Below, in pieces: positions 1-7,994 of a stretch of DNA of 64,000 bases (the stretch's first letter is position 1; every line of letters starts with the position of its first letter). Both the position numbers and the translations under genes were made by a program. The notes beneath the pieces are model-generated. The model was not told where the DNA came from, searched no databases, and saw only the letters and a program-made list of their open reading frames with translations. This stretch comes from Pseudonocardia asaccharolytica DSM 44247 = NBRC 16224 (GTDB lineage Bacteria; Actinomycetota; Actinomycetes; Mycobacteriales; Pseudonocardiaceae): the NCBI RefSeq assembly GCF_000423625.1, contig NZ_AUII01000002.1, forward strand, positions 330,111-394,110, read 5' to 3'.

Positions 1-259
1 CGCTGGCCGCGGCACGCTCCTGACCGCCGGCCAGCAGGTGCTCGCTGATCCTGATGAGCATCTCGGCGAGCAGCGCCTCCTTGCCGGGAAAGTGCCGGTA
101 GAGCGCGGGTCCGCTGACGCCGACGGCGGCGCCGAGGTCGGCGATGCTCACCCCGTGGAATCCGTGCCGGGCGAAGAGCTGAGCGGCCACACCGAGGATC
201 TGCTCGCGTCGGCTGGGGCTGTCGGGGACAGCGGCGCCGGCGCCGGGGGAAGCCGCCAT
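1..259 (-). CDS. TetR/AcrR-family transcriptional regulator (N-terminal part, cut by window edge)
   Basis: The gene reads leftward off the window; 86 residues are visible. After a short Ala/Pro-rich start comes a classic TetR DNA-binding domain: RREQILGVAAQLFARHGF, then SIADLGAAVGVSGPALYRHFPGKEALL, the helix-turn-helix at about residues 39-60. The ligand-binding half is outside the window. The ATG at 259 sits 6 nt after a TAGGCT -10 box (266-271), which suggests a leaderless mRNA. A 16-bp palindrome (281-296) just upstream of that box recurs twice in front of the acyl-CoA carboxylase at 9449. I therefore infer an autoregulated repressor of branched-chain/leucine catabolism, like mycobacterial BkaR (Rv2506), which lies beside accD1-accA1. 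That target assignment is inference. Confidence 0.9.
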   Translation of the reverse strand, partial: MAASPGAGAAVPDSPSRREQILGVAAQLFARHGFHGVSIADLGAAVGVSGPALYRHFPGKEALLAEMLIRISEHLLAGGQERAAAS

Positions 260-265
260 CCGGCC

Positions 266-271
266 AGCCTA
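266..271 (-). promoter_or_regulatory. -10 box of the TetR gene (leaderless)
   Basis: TAGGCT on the minus strand ends 6 nt before the ATG at 259, so transcription would begin at or beside the start codon. No ribosome binding site is seen. The operator-like palindrome at 281-296 covers the spacer/-35 region of this promoter, which fits autorepression. Confidence 0.55.
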
Positions 272-280
272 GCGCGATTG

Positions 281-296
281 GTTAATGATCCCTAAC
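281..296. promoter_or_regulatory. Putative TetR operator, copy 1
   Basis: GTTAATGATCCCTAAC is an imperfect palindrome (GTTA-N8-TAAC). It matches 14 of 16 positions with the two copies at 9402-9417 and 9420-9435. It lies between the divergent TetR (start 259) and sensor kinase (start 386) genes, so it could affect both. The palindrome and the match are seen directly; binding by the adjacent TetR protein is inferred. Confidence 0.65.
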
Positions 297-373
297 ACAT
301 GGGCGGGCGCCGCCCCTCAGCGCTGATGTTCGTTCCGCAAGCTCCACTCAGCGGCCACACAGCAGACGCCGCC

Positions 374-379
374 TACGCT
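374..379 (+). promoter_or_regulatory. -10 box of the sensor kinase gene (leaderless)
   Basis: TACGCT ends 6 nt before the GTG at 386 and supports that GTG over the GTG at 382, which would be only 2 nt away and in another frame. Confidence 0.45.
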
Positions 380-385
380 GGGTGA

Positions 386-1876
386 GTGACTCTGTTCCGT
401 AGGCGGCTGCGGGCGCGTCTGGGTGTGCGCGCGACGACCGCGCTGGCCGCGGCGGCCTCGGTGGCGGTCGTGCTGGTGCTGGCCGGGGCCGCCCTGGTCT
501 TCCTGCTCGACCGGTCGATGCGCGCCTCCCTGGAGAACACGGCGAGCCTGCAGACCACCCAGCTGGGACAGCGGGTCGCCGCGAACTTCCAGGGCGAGCT
601 CAAACAGAACGCGGTCGATGCCACCGGGAAACGCACCGATCTCGTCCAGGTCGTCACCGACTACTCCGCCAGGGACGATCCCGGCGGCGACATCCAGATC
701 ATCGGGTCGTCCGACGTGCTCGGCGACCGGCCGCGGATGAGCGAGCTGATGCCGGCGCCGGGCGAGACCGAGGTCGTGCCGGCGCGGACCATCGAACTGT
801 CCGACGGGATGCGCGTCGAGGCGCTGATCGTCGTGCAGGGGTTCGACACCAAGTACCGGCCCATCGTCGTGCTCGCCGCGCAGCGGCTCGATCCCGTTCA
901 CCGGGCCGTCGACACCGTGTTCGTCATGGTGCTCATCGGCGTGCCGATCCTGGTCCTGGTCACCGGATGGATCACCTATCTGTTCGCCGGGCGCGCGCTG
1001 CGGCCGGTGGAGGCCATGCGCACGCAGGTGGCCGACATGACCGACCGCGACCTCGGGCGCCGGGTACCGGTGCCGCCCGCCCACGACGAGGTCGCCCGGC
1101 TCGCCGAGACCATGAACGCGATGCTGGCCCGGCTGGAGAACGCGCAGGGGATCCAACGCCGGTTCGTCGCCGACGCCAGCCACGAGCTGCGCAGCCCGCT
1201 CGCCACCATCGCGACCGGCCTGGAGCTGATGGCGGGACCCGGCGGGATCGACCCGGCGACGGTCGGCACGCTGCGCGGCGAGACCGAGCGGCTCAACCGG
1301 CTCGTCGACGGCCTGTTGCTGCTGGCCCGCGCAGACGAGCGGGGCCTGCAGCCGCGCCGCGAGGAGGTCGACCTGGACGAGGTCGTCCAGGCCGAGCGCA
1401 CCCGCCCGAGCGAGGTGGGCGGGGTGGCCCCGCAGGTGCGGGCCGAGCCGGTGCGGATGGTCGGCGACCGCGGGCAGCTGCTGCGGGTGGTCCGCAACCT
1501 GGTCGACAACGCCCGCAGGCACGCTCGATCGCGTGTTCTCGTCACGGTGACACGAAGCGGTCAGGATGCCGTGATCGAGGTGACCGACGACGGGCCCGGC
1601 GTACCGGTCGCCGAGCGGGCGCGGATCTTCGAACGGTTCGTCCGGCTCGACGTTGCCCGCGCGCGGTCCGACGGCGGCGCCGGGCTCGGCCTCGCGATCG
1701 TGGCCGAGGTGGTGGCCGCGCACGGGGGCGACGTCGGGGTGGAGGACGCGCCGGGCGGCGGTGCGCTGTTCCGGGTGCGGCTGCCCGCGATCCCCGAGTC
1801 CGACCGGGTCCCGGCCGATGCCGAAACCGTCGGCGTGCCGTGGGCCCGGGCTCAGCCCGGCTCGATCATGCGGTAG
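386..1876 (+). CDS. Two-component sensor histidine kinase
   Basis: A 496-residue membrane kinase. There are two membrane helices (about 21-42 and 177-200) around an extracytoplasmic sensor domain of about 130 residues, then a HAMP linker and a HisKA domain with the phospho-acceptor in VADASHELRSPL (His266). The ATPase domain has the N box (NLVDNARRHA), G1 (VTDDGPGVP) and G2 (GGAGLGLAIV). It would autophosphorylate and pass phosphate to a response regulator, most simply the one encoded convergently at 1852-2526. Its last 25 bp overlap the 3' end of that gene. Divergent from the TetR gene with a shared operator-like palindrome between them. The signal is unknown. Confidence 0.95.
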   Translation: MTLFRRRLRARLGVRATTALAAAASVAVVLVLAGAALVFLLDRSMRASLENTASLQTTQLGQRVAANFQGELKQNAVDATGKRTDLVQVVTDYSARDDPGGDIQIIGSSDVLGDRPRMSELMPAPGETEVVPARTIELSDGMRVEALIVVQGFDTKYRPIVVLAAQRLDPVHRAVDTVFVMVLIGVPILVLVTGWITYLFAGRALRPVEAMRTQVADMTDRDLGRRVPVPPAHDEVARLAETMNAMLARLENAQGIQRRFVADASHELRSPLATIATGLELMAGPGGIDPATVGTLRGETERLNRLVDGLLLLARADERGLQPRREEVDLDEVVQAERTRPSEVGGVAPQVRAEPVRMVGDRGQLLRVVRNLVDNARRHARSRVLVTVTRSGQDAVIEVTDDGPGVPVAERARIFERFVRLDVARARSDGGAGLGLAIVAEVVAAHGGDVGVEDAPGGGALFRVRLPAIPESDRVPADAETVGVPWARAQPGSIMR

Positions 1877-2526
1877 CCCACCCCGCGCAGGGTCTCGATG
1901 CTCCGCGTCCCGAACGGGGAGTCGATCTTGCGCCGGAGGTAGCCGACGTAGACCTCGACGACGTTGACCTCGCCCTCGTAGTGGGCGTCCCACACCGAAC
2001 GCAGGATGTCGGTCTTGGTGACGACCTCCCCCGCATGGCGCATGAGGTGCTCGAGCACCCCGAACTCGCGCGGGGTGAGCGTGATCTCCACGTCGCCGCG
2101 GTGCACCCGGTGCCGCGCCGGGTCCAGCCGCAGATCGCCGACGGTCAGCACGGTCGGGCGCGCGTCGCCGGCGCGGCGCAGCAGCGCGCGCAGCCGGGCG
2201 AGCAGCACGACGAAGGAGAAGGGTTTGGTCAGATAGTCGTCGGCGCCGAGGTCGAAGGCGTCGGCCTCGTCGTACTCGCCGTCCTTGGCCGTGAGCATGA
2301 GCACCGGTGTCCAGACCCCGGCCGCGCGCAGCCGTTCCAGGATCCGGTAGCCCGAGAGCCCGGGCAGCATGATGTCCAGCACGACGACGTCATGCTCGCC
2401 CTCGGTCGCCGCCGCCAACCCCGATGGGCCGTCGTAGGCGATCTCCACGGAGTGGCCCTCCGCAACCAGGCCGCGCCGGACCAGTTCGGCCAGCGGACGT
2501 TCGTCCTCGACCAGCAGCACCCGCAC
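1852..2526 (-). CDS. OmpR/PhoB-family response regulator
   Basis: 224 residues. The receiver domain has the acidic pocket (VEDE at 6-9), phospho-acceptor Asp51 (VVVLDIMLP) and the conserved Lys101 (LTKPFS). A C-terminal winged helix follows (LTPREFGVLEHLM, then VVEVYVGYLRRKID and a closing GVGYRM). It is the likely partner of the convergent kinase at 386-1876, with which it overlaps tail to tail. The start is GTG at 2526. The upstream gene at 2390-3058 runs 137 bp into this gene in another frame, which is unusual. Confidence 0.95.
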   Translation of the reverse strand: MRVLLVEDERPLAELVRRGLVAEGHSVEIAYDGPSGLAAATEGEHDVVVLDIMLPGLSGYRILERLRAAGVWTPVLMLTAKDGEYDEADAFDLGADDYLTKPFSFVVLLARLRALLRRAGDARPTVLTVGDLRLDPARHRVHRGDVEITLTPREFGVLEHLMRHAGEVVTKTDILRSVWDAHYEGEVNVVEVYVGYLRRKIDSPFGTRSIETLRGVGYRMIEPG

Positions 2527-3058
2527 GACCCAGACGGTAGATCGTGGTGGCCGCCGCCCAGCGGGCGGACCGGCGCAACCCGCGCCGCAGCCGGGGAAAC
2601 CCGCGGTCCACCCCGGCCGTCGCGAGCAGCAGCAGCAGCGCCGCCTGGCCCAGCATGCCGGGTGCGAGCGGGCTGTCGCCGCTGCCGTACCAGGACCGGG
2701 TGAGCGGGGACAGGCTTGCCCAGTAGGCGCTGAACTCGTGGTCGAAACCCTCCGGGGCCGGGTTGGCGATCAGATGCTCGACCACGCCGTAGGCGGCGAG
2801 GCCGACGACGACGAGGCCGAGCAGCCGCGCGATCGGCAGCAGCCGGGACCGGGCCGGAAGCAACAGCATGACCAGCGCCGCCGTGAGCAGCGCCGCGGCG
2901 ATCCAGGGCACCGCGTGCTGCCCGCTCGGAGCGCCGACCTCGGCGATCGCCCCGAGGATGCCCAGCGTGCAGAGCGCGGACAGGCTGTAGCGGACGACCC
3001 CGAGCACGGGCGGCGGCGCCTCGCGGTCGACGGACCCGAGGTCGGACTCTCTGATCAT
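2390..3058 (-). CDS. Hypothetical multi-pass membrane protein; 3' end doubtful
   Basis: The reading frame gives 222 residues with about four hydrophobic segments: VRYSLSALCTLGILGAIAEV, WIAAALLTAALVMLLL, LLGLVVVGLAAYGVVEHLI and GQAALLLLLATAGV. The ATG at 3058 has a strong ribosome binding site (GGAGGAG, 5 nt away). The first about 175 residues look like a real protein. The last 45 lie inside the response regulator gene in another frame and are Gly/Arg-rich, as out-of-frame translation of GC-rich DNA usually is. Either the two genes truly overlap by 137 bp, or a frameshift near 2530-2570 hides an earlier stop. I do not recognise the family. It probably shares a transcript with the response regulator. 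Confidence 0.7.
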   Translation of the reverse strand: MIRESDLGSVDREAPPPVLGVVRYSLSALCTLGILGAIAEVGAPSGQHAVPWIAAALLTAALVMLLLPARSRLLPIARLLGLVVVGLAAYGVVEHLIANPAPEGFDHEFSAYWASLSPLTRSWYGSGDSPLAPGMLGQAALLLLLATAGVDRGFPRLRRGLRRSARWAAATTIYRLGRAGAAGRGRTSAGRTGPARPGCGGPLRGDRLRRPIGVGGGDRGRA

Positions 3059-3148
3059 GCGTTCTCCTCCGGCCGGGAACGCGATCGAGTGTCCGGACGG
3101 CCGCTGAAGCCACGCTGAGGACGACCGGCCCGCGGGGTGGGCGCCCGG

Positions 3149-4384
3149 CTATCCGGCCGTGCCCAGGTGCACGACGTGCGGGCCCGGATGCAGCAGGAAG
3201 TCGCGGTGGCTGATGTTGTACGCGTAGGCGCCGGCCAGCGCGAACACCACGACGTCTCCGGCGCGGACCCGGCCCGCGCGGACCCGGCGGGCCAGCACGT
3301 CCTTGGGCGTGCAGAGCTGCCCGACGAAGGTCACCGCCGCCTCGGCACCGGTGTCCGGGCGCGCCCATGGCCGGTCCCAGCCGTCGGTGGCCAGCACCAC
3401 CAGCGGCTGGTCGTGGCCCTTTGCGGCGGGGGTTCGCAGGTGGTGCGTGCCGCCGAGGCAGACCGCGAACCATTCACCGTGGCTGCGCTTGAGCTCCAGC
3501 ACGCGGGTGATGTACCAGCCGGAATAGGCGCTGACCGCGCGGCCCGGCTCGATCCGCAGCACCGGCTCGGCCCCCCCGTCGCGGTGCGCGGCGGCGTGCC
3601 CGGCGAGCAGGCGTCCGTACTCCGCCCAGTCGAACAACCGGTCAGGGCGGTGGTAGTCCACCGCCATACCGCCGCCGACGTTGACCTCGTCGAGCCGCAT
3701 CCGGTGCCGTCGCCCGAAGTCCAGCGCCCAGCCCAGCACCGCGGCCCCCTGGGCGGCGCACCCCACCGGGTCCAGACCGCTCGCGAGGTGGGCGTGCACC
3801 CCGGCGATCCGCACCCCCGGCAGCGCGGCGCGCGCGGCGGCGCAGGCGTCCGCCTCCGCGGGGTCCATGCCGAACGGGCTCGGCGTCCCGCCCATGGTCA
3901 GCGCAGCACCCTGCACCGGGCCGCCCGGGATGTTGACCCGCAACAGCACCGTGACCACCGCACCCGCCGCGCGGGCGGCCGCGTCCAGCCTGCGCAGCTC
4001 GGTGCGGCTCTCCACGTGGTAGCGGGCGACCCGGGCGGCCACCGCCGCGGCCAGTTCGGCGTCGGTCTTGCCGGGCCCGCCGAACGCCAGCTCCACCCCG
4101 GGCATGTGCCGCCGGACGTGGGCGAGCTCGCCACCGCTGGCCACCTCCAGCCCGTCGACGTGCCGGGCGGCGGTCGCGAGCACGCCCGGGTCCGGGTTCG
4201 CCTTGACCGCGTGCAGCACCTCCAGCCGCAGCCCGGCGGCGGCGCCGGCCGTGCGCACGTCCGCGCACAGCGCCGCGGTGTGCGCGTCGAGATGGTCGAG
4301 GTCGTAGACGTAGGCCGGTAGCGCGTCCCGGCCGGCGAGGTCGACCGCCGTCGCGGCGACCGCCCCGGTCAGCAGGGTGCTCAT
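3149..4384 (-). CDS. PLP-dependent decarboxylase of the siderophore cluster (PvsE-like)
   Basis: 411 residues with the fold-type III (alanine racemase/diaminopimelate decarboxylase) pattern. The PLP lysine is in LHAVKANPDPG, a glycine-rich phosphate site is in VNVGGGMAVDY, and IEPGRAVSAYSG carries the conserved EPGR. Further motifs are CTPKDVLA near the C-terminus and GAYAYN. In vibrioferrin (PvsE) and staphyloferrin B (SbnH) pathways such enzymes decarboxylate the amino-acid part of a citryl intermediate. It is last of four coupled genes: its ATG overlaps the stop of the upstream synthetase (ATGA, 4381-4384). The next gene (2390-3058) lies 90 bp downstream. The exact substrate (serine, diaminopropionate or another) cannot be read from the sequence. 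Confidence 0.9.
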   Translation of the reverse strand: MSTLLTGAVAATAVDLAGRDALPAYVYDLDHLDAHTAALCADVRTAGAAAGLRLEVLHAVKANPDPGVLATAARHVDGLEVASGGELAHVRRHMPGVELAFGGPGKTDAELAAAVAARVARYHVESRTELRRLDAAARAAGAVVTVLLRVNIPGGPVQGAALTMGGTPSPFGMDPAEADACAAARAALPGVRIAGVHAHLASGLDPVGCAAQGAAVLGWALDFGRRHRMRLDEVNVGGGMAVDYHRPDRLFDWAEYGRLLAGHAAAHRDGGAEPVLRIEPGRAVSAYSGWYITRVLELKRSHGEWFAVCLGGTHHLRTPAAKGHDQPLVVLATDGWDRPWARPDTGAEAAVTFVGQLCTPKDVLARRVRAGRVRAGDVVVFALAGAYAYNISHRDFLLHPGPHVVHLGTAG

Positions 4385-6198
4385 CGCGGACCCTCGGCGA
4401 GCCTGCGGCCCATCGGGTTCGGGAACGGCACATAGCCCGCGTGCCGGTCGGCCGCCCGCTCCCAGCGCAACAGGAGGTTCGTCTTGGCCGGTAGCGGCGC
4501 CCCGGCGAGCAGCGCGCGCAGCCGCGGGGGTTCCCCGAGTTCCGCGCCGGCGGCGGCCAGAACCTCGGCGAGGATCTCCCACAGCCGCTGCTCGAACCGG
4601 CCCGCGTCCGGTCCGGCCGCGACGGACAGATCGGTCAGCGCACCGGCGACCTCGGCCAGATGGTTGACGAACAGACAGTAGGCGATCCGGTTCCAGCCCC
4701 GCGCCTCGTCGTAGCCGACGGCGCGCGCGACGTCGGCGGGCAGCGCCGCCAGTGCGTCGGCGTGCCGGTCGGCGACCAGCTTGGTGCCCTCCAGGTCGCG
4801 CGCCAACACCCGGACCGGCAGCTGGTCCGGGCCCACCACGACCAGCACGTTCTGCGGATGTGGTTCGAGCACGACACCGTGCTCGGCCCACAACCGCAGC
4901 ACCGGCGTAACCAGCAGCGACAGGTAGCGCCGCCACCACAGGGTGGCCCAGCCGGCCGGATCGGCGGCCCCGGCCCGCGCGGCGAGATCGACCAGCCGGG
5001 TGCCGGTGCCCGCCGGATCCGGATGTTCCGCCGCCAGCGTCCCCGCCAGATGCACGCGCTCCCCGGCACGCACGTGTTCGCGCAGCCCGGACCGGACGAT
5101 CGTGCCCAGCGCCTCCAGCAGCCGATACCGGGGTCCGGGCTCGAGATCGGGCAGCTCCACCGAGCGCGCGGCGGGCTCGGCCAGTACGGCGAAGTCCGGA
5201 TGCGCGGCGGCCACCTCGGCGCACGGGCCTTCCAGCAGCCGGGTCAGCGCGACGGCCCCCGCCAGCTCGTATGCCGCGTTCTTGCGCAGGCAGTTCGTGA
5301 TCCGCACGTTGAGGCTGGTCTTGAGGAACCGGTCGGCCTCGGGCTGGTAGAGCGTCCGCACGCTCGCCGTCGGATGGCACGCGACACCGACCTCGCCGAG
5401 GTCCCGCAGCGCGCCGCGGGCCAGCGCGGCCCGCAGCACCGGTCCCAGCTCGGGGTCGGCCGCCAGCAGCCGGTACTGCCACGGGTGTACCGGGACCGCG
5501 CGGCGGTCCGCGCCGATCCGTTCCTGGTGCCCGGCGAGCAATGCCGCGGTGCACGCGTGCTCGTCGAACCCGGCGTGCGCGTCGACGGAGTGGTCGAGCA
5601 CGTGCTCGGCCGGGACGGAGAGCCAGCGCAGCGGGAACGCGGTCCGGGCCTCCGGCGCGTAGCGCCGCCAATGGCGGTGCTCGCCCGGGCGCCACTTCGG
5701 CGCGGGATGGCGCGGATGGCCCGCGAGCAGGGCCTGCTCGGAGTCGAGGTAGGCGCCCGCGACCCCGGCGACGACCAGGGCCGGGCGGGCCGGCCGGGTC
5801 CGCAGGATCTCGGCGAGCGCGTCCCGGCTCGCGGTCACCTGGGGCATGAACTCGTCGTTGCGCCGTCCGGTGTGCACGGTCAGCTCCGCGCCGACCATGG
5901 CCGCCAGCCGCTCGAGATCCACCGGGTCCCACCGATGATCTGTCCGCAGCTCCACCGGGGCGGGAGCGAAGCGGTGCACGGCCACCGGCGAGCAGCGGCG
6001 CAGCCGGGCGCGCAGCAGCCGACCCGTATGCGGCAGCCGGACGACCAGGTGCTCCCCGGCCACCGTGGTCTGCTGCTGCGGCCCGGCGACCTCGCGGACC
6101 AGCACCCCGAGCAGGGTGTGCGCGGCCATCAGATCGGCGTCCGCTCCGGCCGTGGCGGATTCCCGCGGGTCCGCGGCATCGGTGAGGGAGAGGGTCAC
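4381..6198 (-). CDS. NRPS-independent siderophore synthetase, IucA/IucC family (second copy)
   Basis: 605 residues, normal length for this family, which joins citrate or a citryl intermediate to an amine or alcohol using ATP. Family motifs are present: AGHPRHPAPKWRPG (substrate/ATP lid), VPVHPWQYRLL, TASVRT, KTSLNVRITNCLRKN, LEPHPQNVLV and ARDLEGTKL. It starts at GTG 6198, overlapping the previous stop as GTGA, and ends with ATGA into the decarboxylase, so the four genes are translationally coupled. By order it corresponds to PvsD of the vibrioferrin cluster; that equivalence is inferred from gene order and content. Confidence 0.93.
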   Translation of the reverse strand: MTLSLTDAADPRESATAGADADLMAAHTLLGVLVREVAGPQQQTTVAGEHLVVRLPHTGRLLRARLRRCSPVAVHRFAPAPVELRTDHRWDPVDLERLAAMVGAELTVHTGRRNDEFMPQVTASRDALAEILRTRPARPALVVAGVAGAYLDSEQALLAGHPRHPAPKWRPGEHRHWRRYAPEARTAFPLRWLSVPAEHVLDHSVDAHAGFDEHACTAALLAGHQERIGADRRAVPVHPWQYRLLAADPELGPVLRAALARGALRDLGEVGVACHPTASVRTLYQPEADRFLKTSLNVRITNCLRKNAAYELAGAVALTRLLEGPCAEVAAAHPDFAVLAEPAARSVELPDLEPGPRYRLLEALGTIVRSGLREHVRAGERVHLAGTLAAEHPDPAGTGTRLVDLAARAGAADPAGWATLWWRRYLSLLVTPVLRLWAEHGVVLEPHPQNVLVVVGPDQLPVRVLARDLEGTKLVADRHADALAALPADVARAVGYDEARGWNRIAYCLFVNHLAEVAGALTDLSVAAGPDAGRFEQRLWEILAEVLAAAGAELGEPPRLRALLAGAPLPAKTNLLLRWERAADRHAGYVPFPNPMGRRLAEGPR

Positions 6199-7994
6199 GG
6201 TGCGCTCCGTTCTGTTCGTCGTCCCGTGCGCAGGTAGTTGGGTCCGCTGCGGCGGTAGTGCTTGTTGACATCGGCGCAGCCGAGCCGGTGCTTGGGCAGC
6301 AGGGTGCCCGCGGTGACCATCGCCTTGATCGGCCAGCGGTCGGCCTCAAGCACGTGCCGGCGCAGCAGCCCGGCCGCGGCGACCGAGCCGGGGTCGCCCG
6401 GGTCGCACCACCGCAGGGCCGCCTCCTCGATGCGGGTGCCGGCCAGCGCGAACAGCCGCGCACGGCGGTGGGTGTCCGCGCCCGCGTGCTCGACGACGAG
6501 CGCGCCGACGCACAGGTGCAGCGTGATGGTCACGACCAGATCGGCCAGTTCCGCCGGGTCCGATACCGCGATCCGCCGGTCGTGGAACGCGGCAGGCTCG
6601 ACCGGCAGCGGCGCATCCGGGCCGAGCACGGCGGCCAGCCGGGCACAGTCGATCCGGGCGCCGTCGTCGTCCTTGTAGACCAGCCGCAGCCAGTCCGGCT
6701 CGCCGTCACGAGTGGCGATGACGATGTTCTGCTGGTGCGCCTCCAGCGCGATGCCGTAACGCAGCCACAGCGCGAGGTGCCAGTCGAGCAGGGCGGAGAA
6801 GTAGGCGTCGAACCAGAGGACCGGGTCCGCGCCGGTGTGCCGGGCGGCGAGCTTGTCGAGCAGGGTGCTCCCGGGGTGGTGCGGGTCGGCGGCGAGCAGC
6901 GCGGCGACGGGGACGAGGGTGTCGCCGGTGAGCTCGGCCGGATAGCGGCGGACGAGCACGGCCAGCAGCTCGTCCGGGCTGTCGAGCCACTGCGACTCGT
7001 CGGCGAGCAGGATCCGGCGGCGCAGCCGCGGCTCCCGGCGCAGGACCGCCGCGAGCAGCCGGTGCACGGTGTCGCCGTCGGCCAGCGTGCCCGGGGCGAT
7101 CGTGCGCCGGTTGCGCCGCCCGAGGGTCGCGGTCGGCAACGGCAGCTTCAGGTGCACGCCGGGCTCGGCGTCGAGGGCGACCGTGCGGGTGGACAGGGTG
7201 GGGGTGACGGCGGGTCCGGTGGCCGCGACCAGGCCGGGTATCCCGCGGTCGGCGGTGAGCGGGTGCACGGGCACCGCGAGGTGGTCCCGGTCGGCTCCCG
7301 GCTCGGCGCCCAGCTGGGACGGGTACGGCCACCAGCGCGGCGGTCCGGCGGCCTCGAACGCGGGGGACAGGCGCAGCCGGGCCCTCGGGACGATGGCCCA
7401 GCGCAGCGGGAACGACGGCCGGAACTCCGGGGCGTAACGGCGCAGCTCGGCCTCGCTCAGCCCCCAGCGGCAGCGGCCGGTCGGGTGCACGGGGTGGTCG
7501 CGCAGCGCGGCCAGCGCCTCGTGGCGCAACAGCCCGGCGAACCCCGCGACCGGGGCCTCGCCGGCCAGCCGGGCGCGCAGCCGCGGACCGGCGCGCTCGT
7601 GCAGCCGCGCGGTGGCCAGGGCCTGCGCGCACTCCTCGGTGAAGTCGGCCCAGCCGGCCCGCGCCTCGGCGTCGTCCGGGGCCAGCGCGGCAAGCGCCCC
7701 GGCCATGGTGTCGACGACCGCCGGGCCTGCCGCGGCGTCCGGGCCGTCCAGCACGAGCATCGGGGCCGCGACGGCGTGCTCGGCGAGGAACCCGTCGGGC
7801 CGGACCGGCAGCGCCACCCGGCGCCCGTCGCGGAGCGGCGCCCGCCACCAGGTCTGGTCCGCGGGCAGCGCGGGGTCGCGGACCAGTGCTCCCGTGCTGG
7901 CGAGGCCGAGGTGGTCCTCCCGGAGCAGGGCGTCGAGCACCCGCCTCAGCAGGTCGCGTTCGGCGACGTCGGGGCCCGGCACCGTGGCGGTCAC
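6195..7994 (-). CDS. NRPS-independent siderophore synthetase, IucA/IucC family (first copy)
   Basis: 599 residues. Family motifs: DHPVHPTGRCRWG, RPSFPLRWAIVPRARL, VPVHPL, TLSTRTV, EAHQQNIVIA and a C-terminal FhuF-like region ending CADVNKHYRRSGPNYL. I place the start at GTG 7994, where GTGA overlaps the stop of the ATP-grasp gene, rather than far upstream in the same open frame. A second synthetase follows directly, so the product is built in two condensations. By position it corresponds to PvsB. Confidence 0.92.
   Translation of the reverse strand: MTATVPGPDVAERDLLRRVLDALLREDHLGLASTGALVRDPALPADQTWWRAPLRDGRRVALPVRPDGFLAEHAVAAPMLVLDGPDAAAGPAVVDTMAGALAALAPDDAEARAGWADFTEECAQALATARLHERAGPRLRARLAGEAPVAGFAGLLRHEALAALRDHPVHPTGRCRWGLSEAELRRYAPEFRPSFPLRWAIVPRARLRLSPAFEAAGPPRWWPYPSQLGAEPGADRDHLAVPVHPLTADRGIPGLVAATGPAVTPTLSTRTVALDAEPGVHLKLPLPTATLGRRNRRTIAPGTLADGDTVHRLLAAVLRREPRLRRRILLADESQWLDSPDELLAVLVRRYPAELTGDTLVPVAALLAADPHHPGSTLLDKLAARHTGADPVLWFDAYFSALLDWHLALWLRYGIALEAHQQNIVIATRDGEPDWLRLVYKDDDGARIDCARLAAVLGPDAPLPVEPAAFHDRRIAVSDPAELADLVVTITLHLCVGALVVEHAGADTHRRARLFALAGTRIEEAALRWCDPGDPGSVAAAGLLRRHVLEADRWPIKAMVTAGTLLPKHRLGCADVNKHYRRSGPNYLRTGRRTERSAP

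Noticed and set aside
1525..1565. Partial palindrome around GTCACGGTGAC in the sensor kinase gene, at first thought to be a second inserted palindromic element
   Set aside because: The arms do not extend beyond the short core, and the encoded residues (ARSRVLVTVTRSGQDAVIEVTDDGPG) are normal for the ATPase domain.
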